Positions 36,413-45,409 of a stretch of DNA of 64,000 bases are shown piece after piece (position 1 is the first letter of the stretch; each line of letters opens with the position of its first letter). The notes under the pieces are model-generated. The model searched no databases. It was not told the origin of the DNA and saw only the letters and a list, made by a program, of their open reading frames with translations. Both the position numbers and the translations under genes were made by a program. Origin of the DNA: Aquimarina brevivitae (GTDB lineage: Bacteria; Bacteroidota; Bacteroidia; Flavobacteriales; Flavobacteriaceae); the NCBI RefSeq assembly GCF_004216895.1, contig NZ_SGXE01000001.1:620001-684000 (forward strand). Direction: 5' to 3'.

Positions 36413-38092
36413 TTATTTAGAAAGTTTTGCTGCCATAATTAAGGCATTATACATATTTACCATTTTTCCGGATTTAGACAGATTGGCGAAGCTTTCTGTG
36501 CCCTGTGTTTCACCACCAATAATAACCACTGTTTTTGTCGCTAATCCACTATCCATTAAAATCTTTTTTACTTCAGCAGCCGACAGCTTAGGAAAGTAGG
36601 AACGTATCATAGCTGCTACACCACTTACAGCAGGTGCTGCCATAGATGTACCCTGCAGGTATTCGTATGTGCTATTTGGTGTGGTCGACCAAATTTTTAC
36701 ACCAGGAGCAAATACATCCACATTACTTTTGCCGTAATTAGAAAACGAAGCAACCAAATTGGCTCCGTATTCGTAATTAAGTGCACCTATTGTGATTACA
36801 TTATCTGATATTTCAGTGACATTATCCGTTTGATCGTTAGGGTAGGTGGCTTTTTCGTCCAGGTTATAGGATTCATTACCAGCGGCATTGACAATAAGCA
36901 CATCATTTTTCCCCGCATATTTGATAGCCTCTCTAACCCACTCAGGGTGTGTCGAAAAGTATTTACCAAAACTGGTATTAATAACTTTGGCTCCATTATC
37001 TACGGCATATCGGATAGCAAGTGCAACGTCTTTATCATACTCATCTCCATCTGGAACTGCGCGTATAGGCATTATCTTTACGTTTTGAGCAACACCGTTC
37101 ATTCCTATTCCATTGTTTCTTTCGGCAGCTACTGTACCTGCAACGTGGGTGCCGTGCTTGATATTTTCTTTTTCAGGATCAGGCCCCATAACATTATTAT
37201 TACCATAATCAGTGTCATTGATATCGTCTACATCATCACCTACTACGGACCTTCCATCAAAATCGATGTTTAAATGATAATTGAGCTGATCAGTAAAATA
37301 ATCAATTCCCTCGTTGAGGTTTTTTATTAAATCAGGAATGCCCTGACCAGGATCTAAAAAACCAAACATTTGAGACAAAAATGCAATGTGTTGCTGCATT
37401 TCAGGGTTTTCTGCTTTAATTCCAAGAAGCTCTTTTTGAGTATAATCTGCTTTACCTAAGGTTTCTTTTATTTTAGCATGAGAAATTTTGGCTTGTTGTA
37501 AAATCTGCTCATACTGCATCTTAGTGCCCATAGCTTCTTGATATTTTTCTTCATACTCCGCTTTTGCTTCTATATAGAGTTGATAAATATCTCTTTCGTC
37601 CTCGGCTATATTAGCTAGTGTTTTTCCAGAAAATTTTGGTTTATATTTTTTTACAATTCTTATAAACTCTAAATTTTCATGTTTAGCATCTCCCAAGAAG
37701 TTCCATCCGTGGATATCGTCAACATATCCATTGTTGTCGTCGTCTATATTATTGTTAGGAATTTCGTCTTTATTGGTCCATATTACGTCATCGAGATCTT
37801 CGTGTTCAATGTCTACCCCACTGTCAATAACACCAACGATTACGGTAGTGCCTTTTTGATCTTTTATGATCTCTTGGTAGGCTTTTTCTACGCTCATTCC
37901 CGGAATAGTGTCCGTTACAAGATCATAGGCTCCCCAATTTTTTAGTTGAGTTTCTGTTAGATCCGTATTTTTTAAGGGAATAGAATCAATGTTTTCTATG
38001 GGTGTAGAAACAATTACTGGTGCACCTCCGCACCCCCATAGTAAGGTAGCTATAGCACCTGCTATAACTAATTTGTTAAGTTTAGTACTCAT
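36413..38092 (-). CDS. S8 subtilisin-like serine peptidase, lipoprotein, with large insertion
   Basis: 559 residues. The N-terminus is a lipoprotein signal ending LLWGC (Cys21). The triad is Asp90 in VGVIDSGVDIEHEDL, His313 in KHGTHVAGTVAAERNN and Ser483 in GTSMAAPAVSG. The Asp-to-His distance (223 residues) is much longer than in ordinary subtilisins (about 30-40 residues); the extra part, about 130-280, is a helical charged insertion (coiled-coil-like, E/K/Q rich). It lies 6 bases downstream of the MBL gene and 11 bases upstream of the M1 gene. Likely a periplasmic or surface-anchored protease. Confidence 0.93.
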   Translation of the reverse strand: MSTKLNKLVIAGAIATLLWGCGGAPVIVSTPIENIDSIPLKNTDLTETQLKNWGAYDLVTDTIPGMSVEKAYQEIIKDQKGTTVIVGVIDSGVDIEHEDLDDVIWTNKDEIPNNNIDDDNNGYVDDIHGWNFLGDAKHENLEFIRIVKKYKPKFSGKTLANIAEDERDIYQLYIEAKAEYEEKYQEAMGTKMQYEQILQQAKISHAKIKETLGKADYTQKELLGIKAENPEMQQHIAFLSQMFGFLDPGQGIPDLIKNLNEGIDYFTDQLNYHLNIDFDGRSVVGDDVDDINDTDYGNNNVMGPDPEKENIKHGTHVAGTVAAERNNGIGMNGVAQNVKIMPIRAVPDGDEYDKDVALAIRYAVDNGAKVINTSFGKYFSTHPEWVREAIKYAGKNDVLIVNAAGNESYNLDEKATYPNDQTDNVTEISDNVITIGALNYEYGANLVASFSNYGKSNVDVFAPGVKIWSTTPNSTYEYLQGTSMAAPAVSGVAAMIRSYFPKLSAAEVKKILMDSGLATKTVVIIGGETQGTESFANLSKSGKMVNMYNALIMAAKLSK

Positions 38093-38098
38093 GCTGTA

Positions 38099-38959
38099 TT
38101 AATTAAAAATTTCCTGGCAACTAAAAGTCTCATTTAGTCGCACTCCTTTTTCTGTATGTTTTACGGTTATAATTTCATTATGGGCATCGTGTTCTAAAAA
38201 CAAGTAATAACCTTTATCTGCTGCTGTTTTAAGAAATTTTTCTTTTTCATCTAATGTAAGTAATGGTCTGGTATCATAACCCATAACGTAGGGCAAAGGA
38301 ATATGCCCAACAGTTGGTAGAAGGTCTGCCATAAATACAATAGTTTTATCTTTATAGGAGATATGGGGAATCATTTGTTTTTCGGTATGACCATCTACAA
38401 AAAGTACACCAAAGTTTAAATCATCATTAAAGATAAAGTCACCCTTTTGCCGTGGAACAAACTTTAAATGGCCACTTTCTTGCATAGGTAGTATGTTTTC
38501 TTTCAGAAATGAAGCCTTTTCTCTGGCATTAGGGTTTACTGCCCAATCCCAATGATTTTCATTACTCCAGATGGTTGCATTTTTAAAAGCAAGTTCATAC
38601 CCTGTTTTGTCTTTGTTCCAATTAATTGTTCCTCCGCAATGATCAAAATGTAAATGGGTAATGAAGACATCAGTGATATCATCACTGCTAAATCCTACTT
38701 CTTTTAAGGATTTATCTAAAGAGTCATCTCCCCAAAGGGAGTAATAACTAAAAAATTTATCAGATTGTTTATTACCCATACCTGTATCTATAAGGATTAG
38801 GCGATCACCATCTTCGATCAATAGACATCTAGCGGCAATATCGATTAGATTTTTACTGTCGGCAGGGTTGGTCTTATTCCATAAAACTTTAGGTACAACA
38901 CCAAACATAGCTCCGCCATCTAGCTTAAAATTTCCGGCTTTAATTGGATATAACTGCAT
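38099..38959 (-). CDS. MBL-fold metallo-hydrolase
   Basis: 286 residues without a signal peptide. The HxHxDH motif is THLHFDHCGG (His102, His104, Asp106, His107), with later His in the VDGHTEKQMIP region. The fold and length fit the glyoxalase-II/quorum-quenching/lactonase-like metallo-hydrolase group, but the substrate is not clear. It is the first gene of an operon with the S8 and M1 peptidases (6-base gap). Confidence 0.85.
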   Translation of the reverse strand: MQLYPIKAGNFKLDGGAMFGVVPKVLWNKTNPADSKNLIDIAARCLLIEDGDRLILIDTGMGNKQSDKFFSYYSLWGDDSLDKSLKEVGFSSDDITDVFITHLHFDHCGGTINWNKDKTGYELAFKNATIWSNENHWDWAVNPNAREKASFLKENILPMQESGHLKFVPRQKGDFIFNDDLNFGVLFVDGHTEKQMIPHISYKDKTIVFMADLLPTVGHIPLPYVMGYDTRPLLTLDEKEKFLKTAADKGYYLFLEHDAHNEIITVKHTEKGVRLNETFSCQEIFN

Positions 38960-39312
38960 TGAAATAGTTTAATCTGTGCAAAATAGAAAAAAACAGGTGC
39001 AAAAAGGTTCAATTTTTTCATTTTTTAACAGTGTTTAAGGAGGAATCCAACGAGTAGGCAGTTTTGTTTTGTTAGAAAATGGCCTAGCGTCTGGTACTAT
39101 ACTGATGTAGGATTCATCGTATCTTAAATTTAACCTGTTAGTTTAGCACAATAAGCTGTTTTAACAGCCTGATTTAAAATAATCTGCCTTTGATTAAAAC
39201 ATGTTTTGTGGCTTATAATTAAGTTAATTTAAACTTAGAATATGGTGCTGCTTTATAGTATTTACTAAAAAATTACGATCTTTCATTTCTAAAACACGTT
39301 AATCATAATAAA
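38960..39312. other. Divergent intergenic region, no gene seen
   Basis: 353 bases between the MBL operon (left) and the antiporter (right), AT rich. It must hold both promoters, but no TAnnTTTG box was recognised in either direction and no hairpin or repeat stands out. Confidence 0.4.
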
Positions 39313-41148
39313 ATGTTAGAATTAGCAGGTATCATTATATTGGGGATTTTGGCGCAATGGGTTGCTTGGAGATTTAAATTGCCTGCAATATTACCCCTTA
39401 TTTTAATCGGGTTATTAGTTGGTCCTATTGCAACTTTATATACGGCTGATGGTACCAAATTAATAGAGCCTATATGGAATGGAGAAGAAGGTTTATTTCC
39501 TGGACAAAGTTTATTTTATTTTACCTCACTTGCCATAAGTATTATATTATTTGAAGGAGGCTTAACGCTAAGAAGAGATGAGATACTAAATGTTGGCCCT
39601 ATCATCATTAAATTAATCACTATAGGTGTTTTAATCACCTTTATCGGTGCAGGTATAGCGGCTCATTTTATATTTGACTTAAGTTGGTCGATGTCTTTAT
39701 TATTTTCTTCATTAATTATAGTAACAGGACCCACTGTAATCACTCCTATTTTAAGAAACATACCGCTTAAAAAAGATATTTCGGCAGTATTAAAGTGGGA
39801 AGGTATTTTAATTGATCCCATAGGCGCACTAGTTGCCGTATTGGTTTTTGAGTTTATCAGTGTTGGAGAAGGAAGTAGGTATACGTTTACAGCACTTATA
39901 GAATTTGGAAAAATTGTACTTTTTGGGTTTACTTTTGGATTTACTTTTGCGCATGGTTTGGCATTTGCAATTAAACGAAAGATAATCCCACATTACTTGC
40001 TTAATGTTTTCACCTTGGCTTTGGTATTGGGTGTATTTGTATTATCTGATGTCTTTGCCCACGAGTCAGGATTACTATCAGTTGTTATCATGGGTATGGT
40101 ATTAGGAAACACTAACCTACCTAATATCGAGGAACTGCTTTACTTTAAAGAATCACTTAGTGTTTTGCTAATTTCTATTTTATTTATCCTTTTAGCTGCG
40201 AATATTAATATTGATGATCTTCAATTAATTTTTAATATGAATACCGTATGGTTATTCGCTGTTGTTGTTTTATTAGTCAGGCCAATAGGGGTATTTTTGA
40301 GTTCCATAGGCTCTGGTTTAAAAATTAATGAAAAGCTTTTTATAAGTTGGGTAGGACCAAGAGGTATTGTTGCAGCAGGTATTGCCTCACTCTTTGGTTT
40401 AAAATTAGCCAAACAAGGTGAGCCTGGAGCAGAATATATTACTCCGTTAGTATTTATGATCGTATTGGGAACTGTGTTATTAAACGCTACTACGGCTAGG
40501 ATGTTTGCTAAATTAGTTGGTGTGTTTTTAACAAAATCTGAAGGGGTTTTACTTATCGGAGCCTCTAAAATTTCCCGTTTGATCGGAGCTTACTTAAAAA
40601 ATAACAACCGAAATGTAGTGCTCGTTGACAGTAATCGAGAAAATATTAAAAAAGCTAAGAATTTAGGATTGGATGCTATTCTAGGAAGTATCTATAATGA
40701 TAAACTTAAGGATAATATTGAGCTTAGTGACGTAGGCTATTTAATGGCATTAACAGCTAATAGTGATATTAATAAATATGCGATTAATAAGTTTAGAGAT
40801 CAATTTGGAGAGCATGGTTCTTTTCGATTGATTACTACTGAAGAAATGAATGACCCGGATAATAATCCCGAAGAAGGACTATTTAGTCATACGGATGATT
40901 ATTATAAGCTTATGGAGTTAGCCGAAAAGTATCCTGGTATTTTAGAGATTAAGCTTAAGGATAATAAACATTATCAAACCTTGTTAGAAAGCGGTAAAGA
41001 AGATGATGATCTAGTTCCACTTTTTATTAAAGATCCTGAAAAAAATATTCGTATTGTAAAAGCCTATAACGATGAGGAAGAGGATATCGAACCAAACAGC
41101 ATGTTAGCTTACATCGGAAAGCCTATAGATATTGAAGACGTGGAGTAG
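39313..41148 (+). CDS. Cation:proton antiporter (CPA family) with TrkA-N domain
   Basis: 611 residues. About 11-12 transmembrane segments fill residues 1-405 (Na+/H+ exchanger fold with conserved ITGPTVITPILR and KWEGILIDPIGAL in the exchange core). Residues about 410-530 are a TrkA-N/RCK nucleotide-binding domain (GVLLIGASKISRLIGAYL, then a VVLVDSN strand with Asp binding the ribose). The C-terminal 70 residues are acidic. It should exchange Na+ or K+ for protons and be gated by the NAD/ATP-binding domain. It stands alone. Confidence 0.9.
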   Translation: MLELAGIIILGILAQWVAWRFKLPAILPLILIGLLVGPIATLYTADGTKLIEPIWNGEEGLFPGQSLFYFTSLAISIILFEGGLTLRRDEILNVGPIIIKLITIGVLITFIGAGIAAHFIFDLSWSMSLLFSSLIIVTGPTVITPILRNIPLKKDISAVLKWEGILIDPIGALVAVLVFEFISVGEGSRYTFTALIEFGKIVLFGFTFGFTFAHGLAFAIKRKIIPHYLLNVFTLALVLGVFVLSDVFAHESGLLSVVIMGMVLGNTNLPNIEELLYFKESLSVLLISILFILLAANINIDDLQLIFNMNTVWLFAVVVLLVRPIGVFLSSIGSGLKINEKLFISWVGPRGIVAAGIASLFGLKLAKQGEPGAEYITPLVFMIVLGTVLLNATTARMFAKLVGVFLTKSEGVLLIGASKISRLIGAYLKNNNRNVVLVDSNRENIKKAKNLGLDAILGSIYNDKLKDNIELSDVGYLMALTANSDINKYAINKFRDQFGEHGSFRLITTEEMNDPDNNPEEGLFSHTDDYYKLMELAEKYPGILEIKLKDNKHYQTLLESGKEDDDLVPLFIKDPEKNIRIVKAYNDEEEDIEPNSMLAYIGKPIDIEDVE

Positions 41149-41213
41149 CCTACTGTTTATCCCTTTCTAATTGGACTTAGGATAATTTTCGGAGATCCGA
41201 AATTAATAAGTAT

Positions 41214-41241
41214 AAAAAACCCTCACTAAGAGGGCTTTTTT
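41214..41241. terminator. Bidirectional terminator, antiporter / EEP nuclease
   Basis: CCCTC (41220-41224) pairs with GAGGG (41230-41234), loop ACTAA, with A run before and T run after. It lies between convergent genes and slightly overlaps the stop of the minus-strand gene. Confidence 0.85.
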
Positions 41242-42301
41242 ATTGTACTTCTTTGATCAGATATATATAAACAGGAAAATGGTCGCTATATCCCCCGGTA
41301 TATGCTCCATTAGCAAAACTTCGATAGGGATATCCTTTGTATCTTCCTTTGGGATTCATAAGGTAATTTTTATTAAAGACTCCTGCTTTGTAGAATCTGT
41401 AGGAGTCGTATTCATCTTTTAAAAACTCATCAGAAATGATAATTTGGTCAAATAAATTCCAACTATCACGGTAGGCTAAGGAACCGATTCCCTTTTTTGC
41501 CATGCTTGCCATTGGGTTGTAAAGCTCTTTCAAGTCAACGTCTTCTTTATCTTCTTTAGCCTCAAGAATCTTTTTAACACTAGAGTTATCAGGATCATCG
41601 TTTAGATCTCCCATAGTGATAACTTTAGCATACGGATCTATAGAAAACAAAGAGTCAATTATTTTTTTGTTTAATGCGGCTGCTTGCTCTCTTTTGTATT
41701 TGCTACGAGCTTCTCCACCACTTCTAGAGGGCCAGTGATTGACAATAATATGTATTAAATCCCCATCGAGATAACCAGTAACTAAAAGCTGATCTCTTGT
41801 AAAAATTCGTTTGTTTTTATCTTCTTTACTATAGATTAATAACTCGTGCTTACTTTTACTAACCGGTCTAAATATGGATTTTTGATACAATAGGGCAACA
41901 TCAATCCCTCTTCGATCCGGTGAGTCATAATGCACGATTCCGTAATCTTTATTTAATAATGGACTCTGATTTACCAGGTCATCTAACACTTTTCTGTTTT
42001 CTATTTCACAAACACCAATAACAGCAGGAGTATTTTTAGTTACGTCAGCGCCAACCTCTGAGATAACTTTAGCCATATTTTTCAGTTTGTCTTTGTATAT
42101 GTCTTCCGTCCAGTGATCTTTTCCGTTTGGCGTACGATCATCATCATAGGTTATAGGATCATCTTCAGTATCAAAAAGGTTTTCAAGGTTATAAAAAGCT
42201 ATGGTATTAACTTTATAGGTTTTTTTGTTTTGAGCGAATCCTATATGCACTATAATCAGTAGGCCAGCCAAAACATAATTCTGTAATCTCATCTTCGTCA
42301 C
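41240..42301 (-). CDS. Exported endonuclease/exonuclease/phosphatase (EEP) family protein
   Basis: 353 residues with a signal peptide (about 1-23). EEP-superfamily motifs: AFYNLENLFDT, CEIENRK (metal Glu), HWPSRSGGE, TMGDLNDDPD (Asp/Asn catalytic pair) and SDHFPVYIYL (terminal Asp-His). It would cut phosphodiester bonds in the periplasm or outside. It is divergently transcribed from the TonB receptor and paralogous to the gene at 46865-47836, so the whole block looks like a phosphate or nucleic-acid/phospholipid breakdown and uptake locus (inference). Confidence 0.9.
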   Translation of the reverse strand: MTKMRLQNYVLAGLLIIVHIGFAQNKKTYKVNTIAFYNLENLFDTEDDPITYDDDRTPNGKDHWTEDIYKDKLKNMAKVISEVGADVTKNTPAVIGVCEIENRKVLDDLVNQSPLLNKDYGIVHYDSPDRRGIDVALLYQKSIFRPVSKSKHELLIYSKEDKNKRIFTRDQLLVTGYLDGDLIHIIVNHWPSRSGGEARSKYKREQAAALNKKIIDSLFSIDPYAKVITMGDLNDDPDNSSVKKILEAKEDKEDVDLKELYNPMASMAKKGIGSLAYRDSWNLFDQIIISDEFLKDEYDSYRFYKAGVFNKNYLMNPKGRYKGYPYRSFANGAYTGGYSDHFPVYIYLIKEVQ

Positions 42302-42367
42302 TATATTATCTTTTTGTAAAACTTTAACAAATTAGGGGCTAAAATTAACTTTTCTATTGAAAACATG

Positions 42368-42375
42368 TACTTTTG
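42368..42375 (+). promoter_or_regulatory. -7 promoter box for the TonB receptor operon
   Basis: TACTTTTG, fitting TAnnTTTG, 45 bases before the ATG. Confidence 0.55.
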
Positions 42376-42420
42376 CGCGGCGGAAATAATAATTTCTTAA
42401 CTAAAAACTTATTTTTTTAA

Positions 42421-45381
42421 ATGAAAATGTCACAATTAAAGAGGGGGCTTTGCTTCATTTTCTTTATAAGTTTCTGTGTTATTGGGTATGCACAAGAAAC
42501 TGGATTTAAAGGAAAAGTAGTGGATGCAACTACTAATGAAGAGATTCCTGATGTAACGGTAGCTATAGAGAAGTCTATACTTTCTGCTACTACAAATGCA
42601 GAGGGAGTTTTTCAATTTATTGGAGTGCAATTACCATTAGGGGAGCAGATTGCTGTAATTTCTAAACCGGGTTACATTACTAAACGATATCCGGTGGTAA
42701 TTAATGAAGGTCAGGTTTTGGATCTGCAAACAGTAGATTTAGAATATGATTTAAATCAAGAGCAAATACAGATAGGTACGATTAGCTTATCAGACAATGA
42801 ACTAGACGATGATGAAGACACGTCTTTTAATGTGTCTGGGCTATTGCAAGCTTCTAGGGATGTATTCTTAAATGCCGCTGCATTCGATTTTAGTGCAGCT
42901 TTTTTCAGACCCAGAGGTTTAGGTAATGAAAACGGTAAAGTTTTGATCAACGGTATCGAAATGAACAAATTGTTTAATGGTAGGCCACAATGGAGCAATT
43001 GGGGCGGATTAAATGATGTGCAGCGTAATCAGGAATTTTCTATGGGTATTTCTGCTAACGATTACACGTTTGGTGATCTATCTGGTACCACGAATATTGT
43101 AATGCGAGCTTCACAATATAGAAAAGGAGGAAGAGTATCTTATGCAGCCTCCAATAGATCATATTTAGGTAGGGTTATGGGAACCTATAACTCAGGCTTA
43201 ATGGCTGATGGATGGGCCTATTCTATATCCTTATCTCGAAGATTTGGTGACGAGGGTTACATAGACGGAACATTATATGATGCTAATTCAATATTTGCAT
43301 CAGTTGAGAAAAAATTCAATGATCAGCACAGTTTAAACTTTACTAGTTTTTACACGCCTAATAGAAGAGGAAGATCAACAGCCATCACTCAAGAGGTTTT
43401 TGAATTAAAAGGAAATAGATACAATCCTAACTGGGGATACTATGATGGAGAAAAAAAGAACTCCAGAGTCCGTGAAATTGAGGAACCGGTATTAATGTTA
43501 AATCATTATTGGGATATTAACGATAAATTTAGTTTAAACACTAATTTGGCTTATCAAACCGGTAAAATAGGAAATAGTCGATTGGATAATAATGGTTCTG
43601 ATTTGGTGTTATCTTCAGATGGTCAAGAAACATATCAAGGAGGGGGAGCCAGTAGAGATACCAATCCGATCCACCCCAGTTATTTACCCAGTTCTTTTTT
43701 AGATATGCCTAATCCGACACCTTTGGATTATCAAAATGCATATTTAGCGCAAGAGGCGTTTAGGGCTGACGGCCAACTCAATTGGGGGAGATTAATTGCA
43801 GCTAACCAATTAAACACGGCACAAGGAAGAAATGCTACCTATATTTTTTATGAAGATAGAACAGATGATACACAATGGACGGTCAACTCTATATTTAGAG
43901 GACAGTTAACTAGCGCTATTTCTGTAAATGGAGCAATAAATTATAGAAAACTGAAAAGCGAAAACTTTGCTGAGGTAATTGATTTATTGGGTGGTACAGG
44001 GTTTTTGGATGTAGATACGTTTGGTTCTCAATTGGATAATGATGTAGAGCCTGAATTTAGACTTACACCAGCAGAATTAGCAGATAGAGCACAAAGCGAC
44101 CTTAGAAATAGAAATAGAATTGTGCGCGAAGGAGATCGTTACGACTACAATTATGAAATAGATTCAGACGTTGTTAACGGTTTTGCGCAAGCAGAATTCA
44201 AAACGAGATTGATAGATTTCTATTTAGGTGGTAACGTAACACAAACGAGCTATCAACGAAATGGATTGTTTGAAAATGGATATTTTCCAGGAGAAGGAAG
44301 AACAGGCTCTTTTGGACGAAGTGACAAATTAGAGTTCACGAACTATGGTGGTAAAGGAGGTTTTACGTTTAAAATTGACGGCAGAAACCTTATCGATTTT
44401 AATGGAGCGTATTATACAAAAGCACCGACCATCCGTAGTTCTTTTGCGAATGCAAGACAAAACAACCGAACAGTTAGTCAATTGATCGCTGCGGAACCTA
44501 CTTTAAACGGAGAGCTGGAAAGTGAAAAAATTCAATCTGCTGACTTAAGCTATATTTTAAGAACTCCTAAAATTAAAGCAAGACTAACCGGATATTATAC
44601 TAAGATCGAAGATGCTACAGATATCGCCTTTTTCTTTACTCAGGCCATATCAGGGTCTGATGCCGGATTTGTACAGGAAATTTTAACCGATATCGATAAA
44701 AGACATATCGGAGCTGAGTTAGGGATAGAGTATCAAATTACTCCAACCATAAAGCTAAAAGGAGCTGCAGCAATAGGTCAATATACCTATGACAACAACC
44801 CGGATTTATTTGTTACTAGTACAAGTCCTAGTTTCTTAGGGCAAAATTTGGGTACCGGAGAAAATACTATCGAAGGAGCACGTTATTTTGGAAAATCACA
44901 GCTTAAAGACTACAAGCTAGCTAATGGTCCACAAAATGTGGCTCAGCTTGGATTTGAATATCGCGATCCTGATTTTTGGTGGTTTGGCGCTACCGCGAAT
45001 TATTTTTCTAATGCGTATATTGACGTAAGCCCATTTGCTAGAACACAAAACTTTTACTTAGACAATGATGGGCTACCGTTTAATGATTACGATCAAAACG
45101 TAGCAAGAGAATTATTAAGGCAAGAGAAGTTTAATAGCTATTATTTAGTTAATGTAGTAGGAGGGAAGTCCTGGAAATTTGGTGACTATTATGTTGGTTT
45201 CTTTGCCAGTATTAATAATGTTCTTGATGAGCGATACATCACCGGAGGATTTGAACAATCACGAAGCGCTAATTATAGAGCGTCATTGGAAGAAGCACAA
45301 CGAGACACTCCTGTATTTGGACCACGTTACTTCTTTGGTTTTGGAAGTTCCTATTACCTAAACCTATATTTAAGATTTTAA
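42421..45381 (+). CDS. TonB-dependent receptor with carboxypeptidase-like regulatory domain
   Basis: 986 residues. Signal peptide 1-24, then a CarboxypepD_reg-like domain (about 28-100: GFKGKVVDATTNEEIPDVTVAI). The plug follows (GLLQASRDVFLNAAAFDF, FRPRGLGNENGKVLINGIEMN near 145-185), then a long outer-membrane barrel ending in FGSSYYLNLYLRF with the aromatic C-terminal residue for BAM recognition. It lacks the long SusC-type features and its partner is not SusD-like. The DUF5689 lipoprotein follows 28 bases downstream in the same operon. Substrate unknown; phosphorylated or nucleic-acid-derived molecules are suggested by the flanking EEP nucleases. Confidence 0.93.
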   Translation: MKMSQLKRGLCFIFFISFCVIGYAQETGFKGKVVDATTNEEIPDVTVAIEKSILSATTNAEGVFQFIGVQLPLGEQIAVISKPGYITKRYPVVINEGQVLDLQTVDLEYDLNQEQIQIGTISLSDNELDDDEDTSFNVSGLLQASRDVFLNAAAFDFSAAFFRPRGLGNENGKVLINGIEMNKLFNGRPQWSNWGGLNDVQRNQEFSMGISANDYTFGDLSGTTNIVMRASQYRKGGRVSYAASNRSYLGRVMGTYNSGLMADGWAYSISLSRRFGDEGYIDGTLYDANSIFASVEKKFNDQHSLNFTSFYTPNRRGRSTAITQEVFELKGNRYNPNWGYYDGEKKNSRVREIEEPVLMLNHYWDINDKFSLNTNLAYQTGKIGNSRLDNNGSDLVLSSDGQETYQGGGASRDTNPIHPSYLPSSFLDMPNPTPLDYQNAYLAQEAFRADGQLNWGRLIAANQLNTAQGRNATYIFYEDRTDDTQWTVNSIFRGQLTSAISVNGAINYRKLKSENFAEVIDLLGGTGFLDVDTFGSQLDNDVEPEFRLTPAELADRAQSDLRNRNRIVREGDRYDYNYEIDSDVVNGFAQAEFKTRLIDFYLGGNVTQTSYQRNGLFENGYFPGEGRTGSFGRSDKLEFTNYGGKGGFTFKIDGRNLIDFNGAYYTKAPTIRSSFANARQNNRTVSQLIAAEPTLNGELESEKIQSADLSYILRTPKIKARLTGYYTKIEDATDIAFFFTQAISGSDAGFVQEILTDIDKRHIGAELGIEYQITPTIKLKGAAAIGQYTYDNNPDLFVTSTSPSFLGQNLGTGENTIEGARYFGKSQLKDYKLANGPQNVAQLGFEYRDPDFWWFGATANYFSNAYIDVSPFARTQNFYLDNDGLPFNDYDQNVARELLRQEKFNSYYLVNVVGGKSWKFGDYYVGFFASINNVLDERYITGGFEQSRSANYRASLEEAQRDTPVFGPRYFFGFGSSYYLNLYLRF

Positions 45382-45409
45382 TAAAGCGCAACAATAAAAT
45401 ATTATACAA

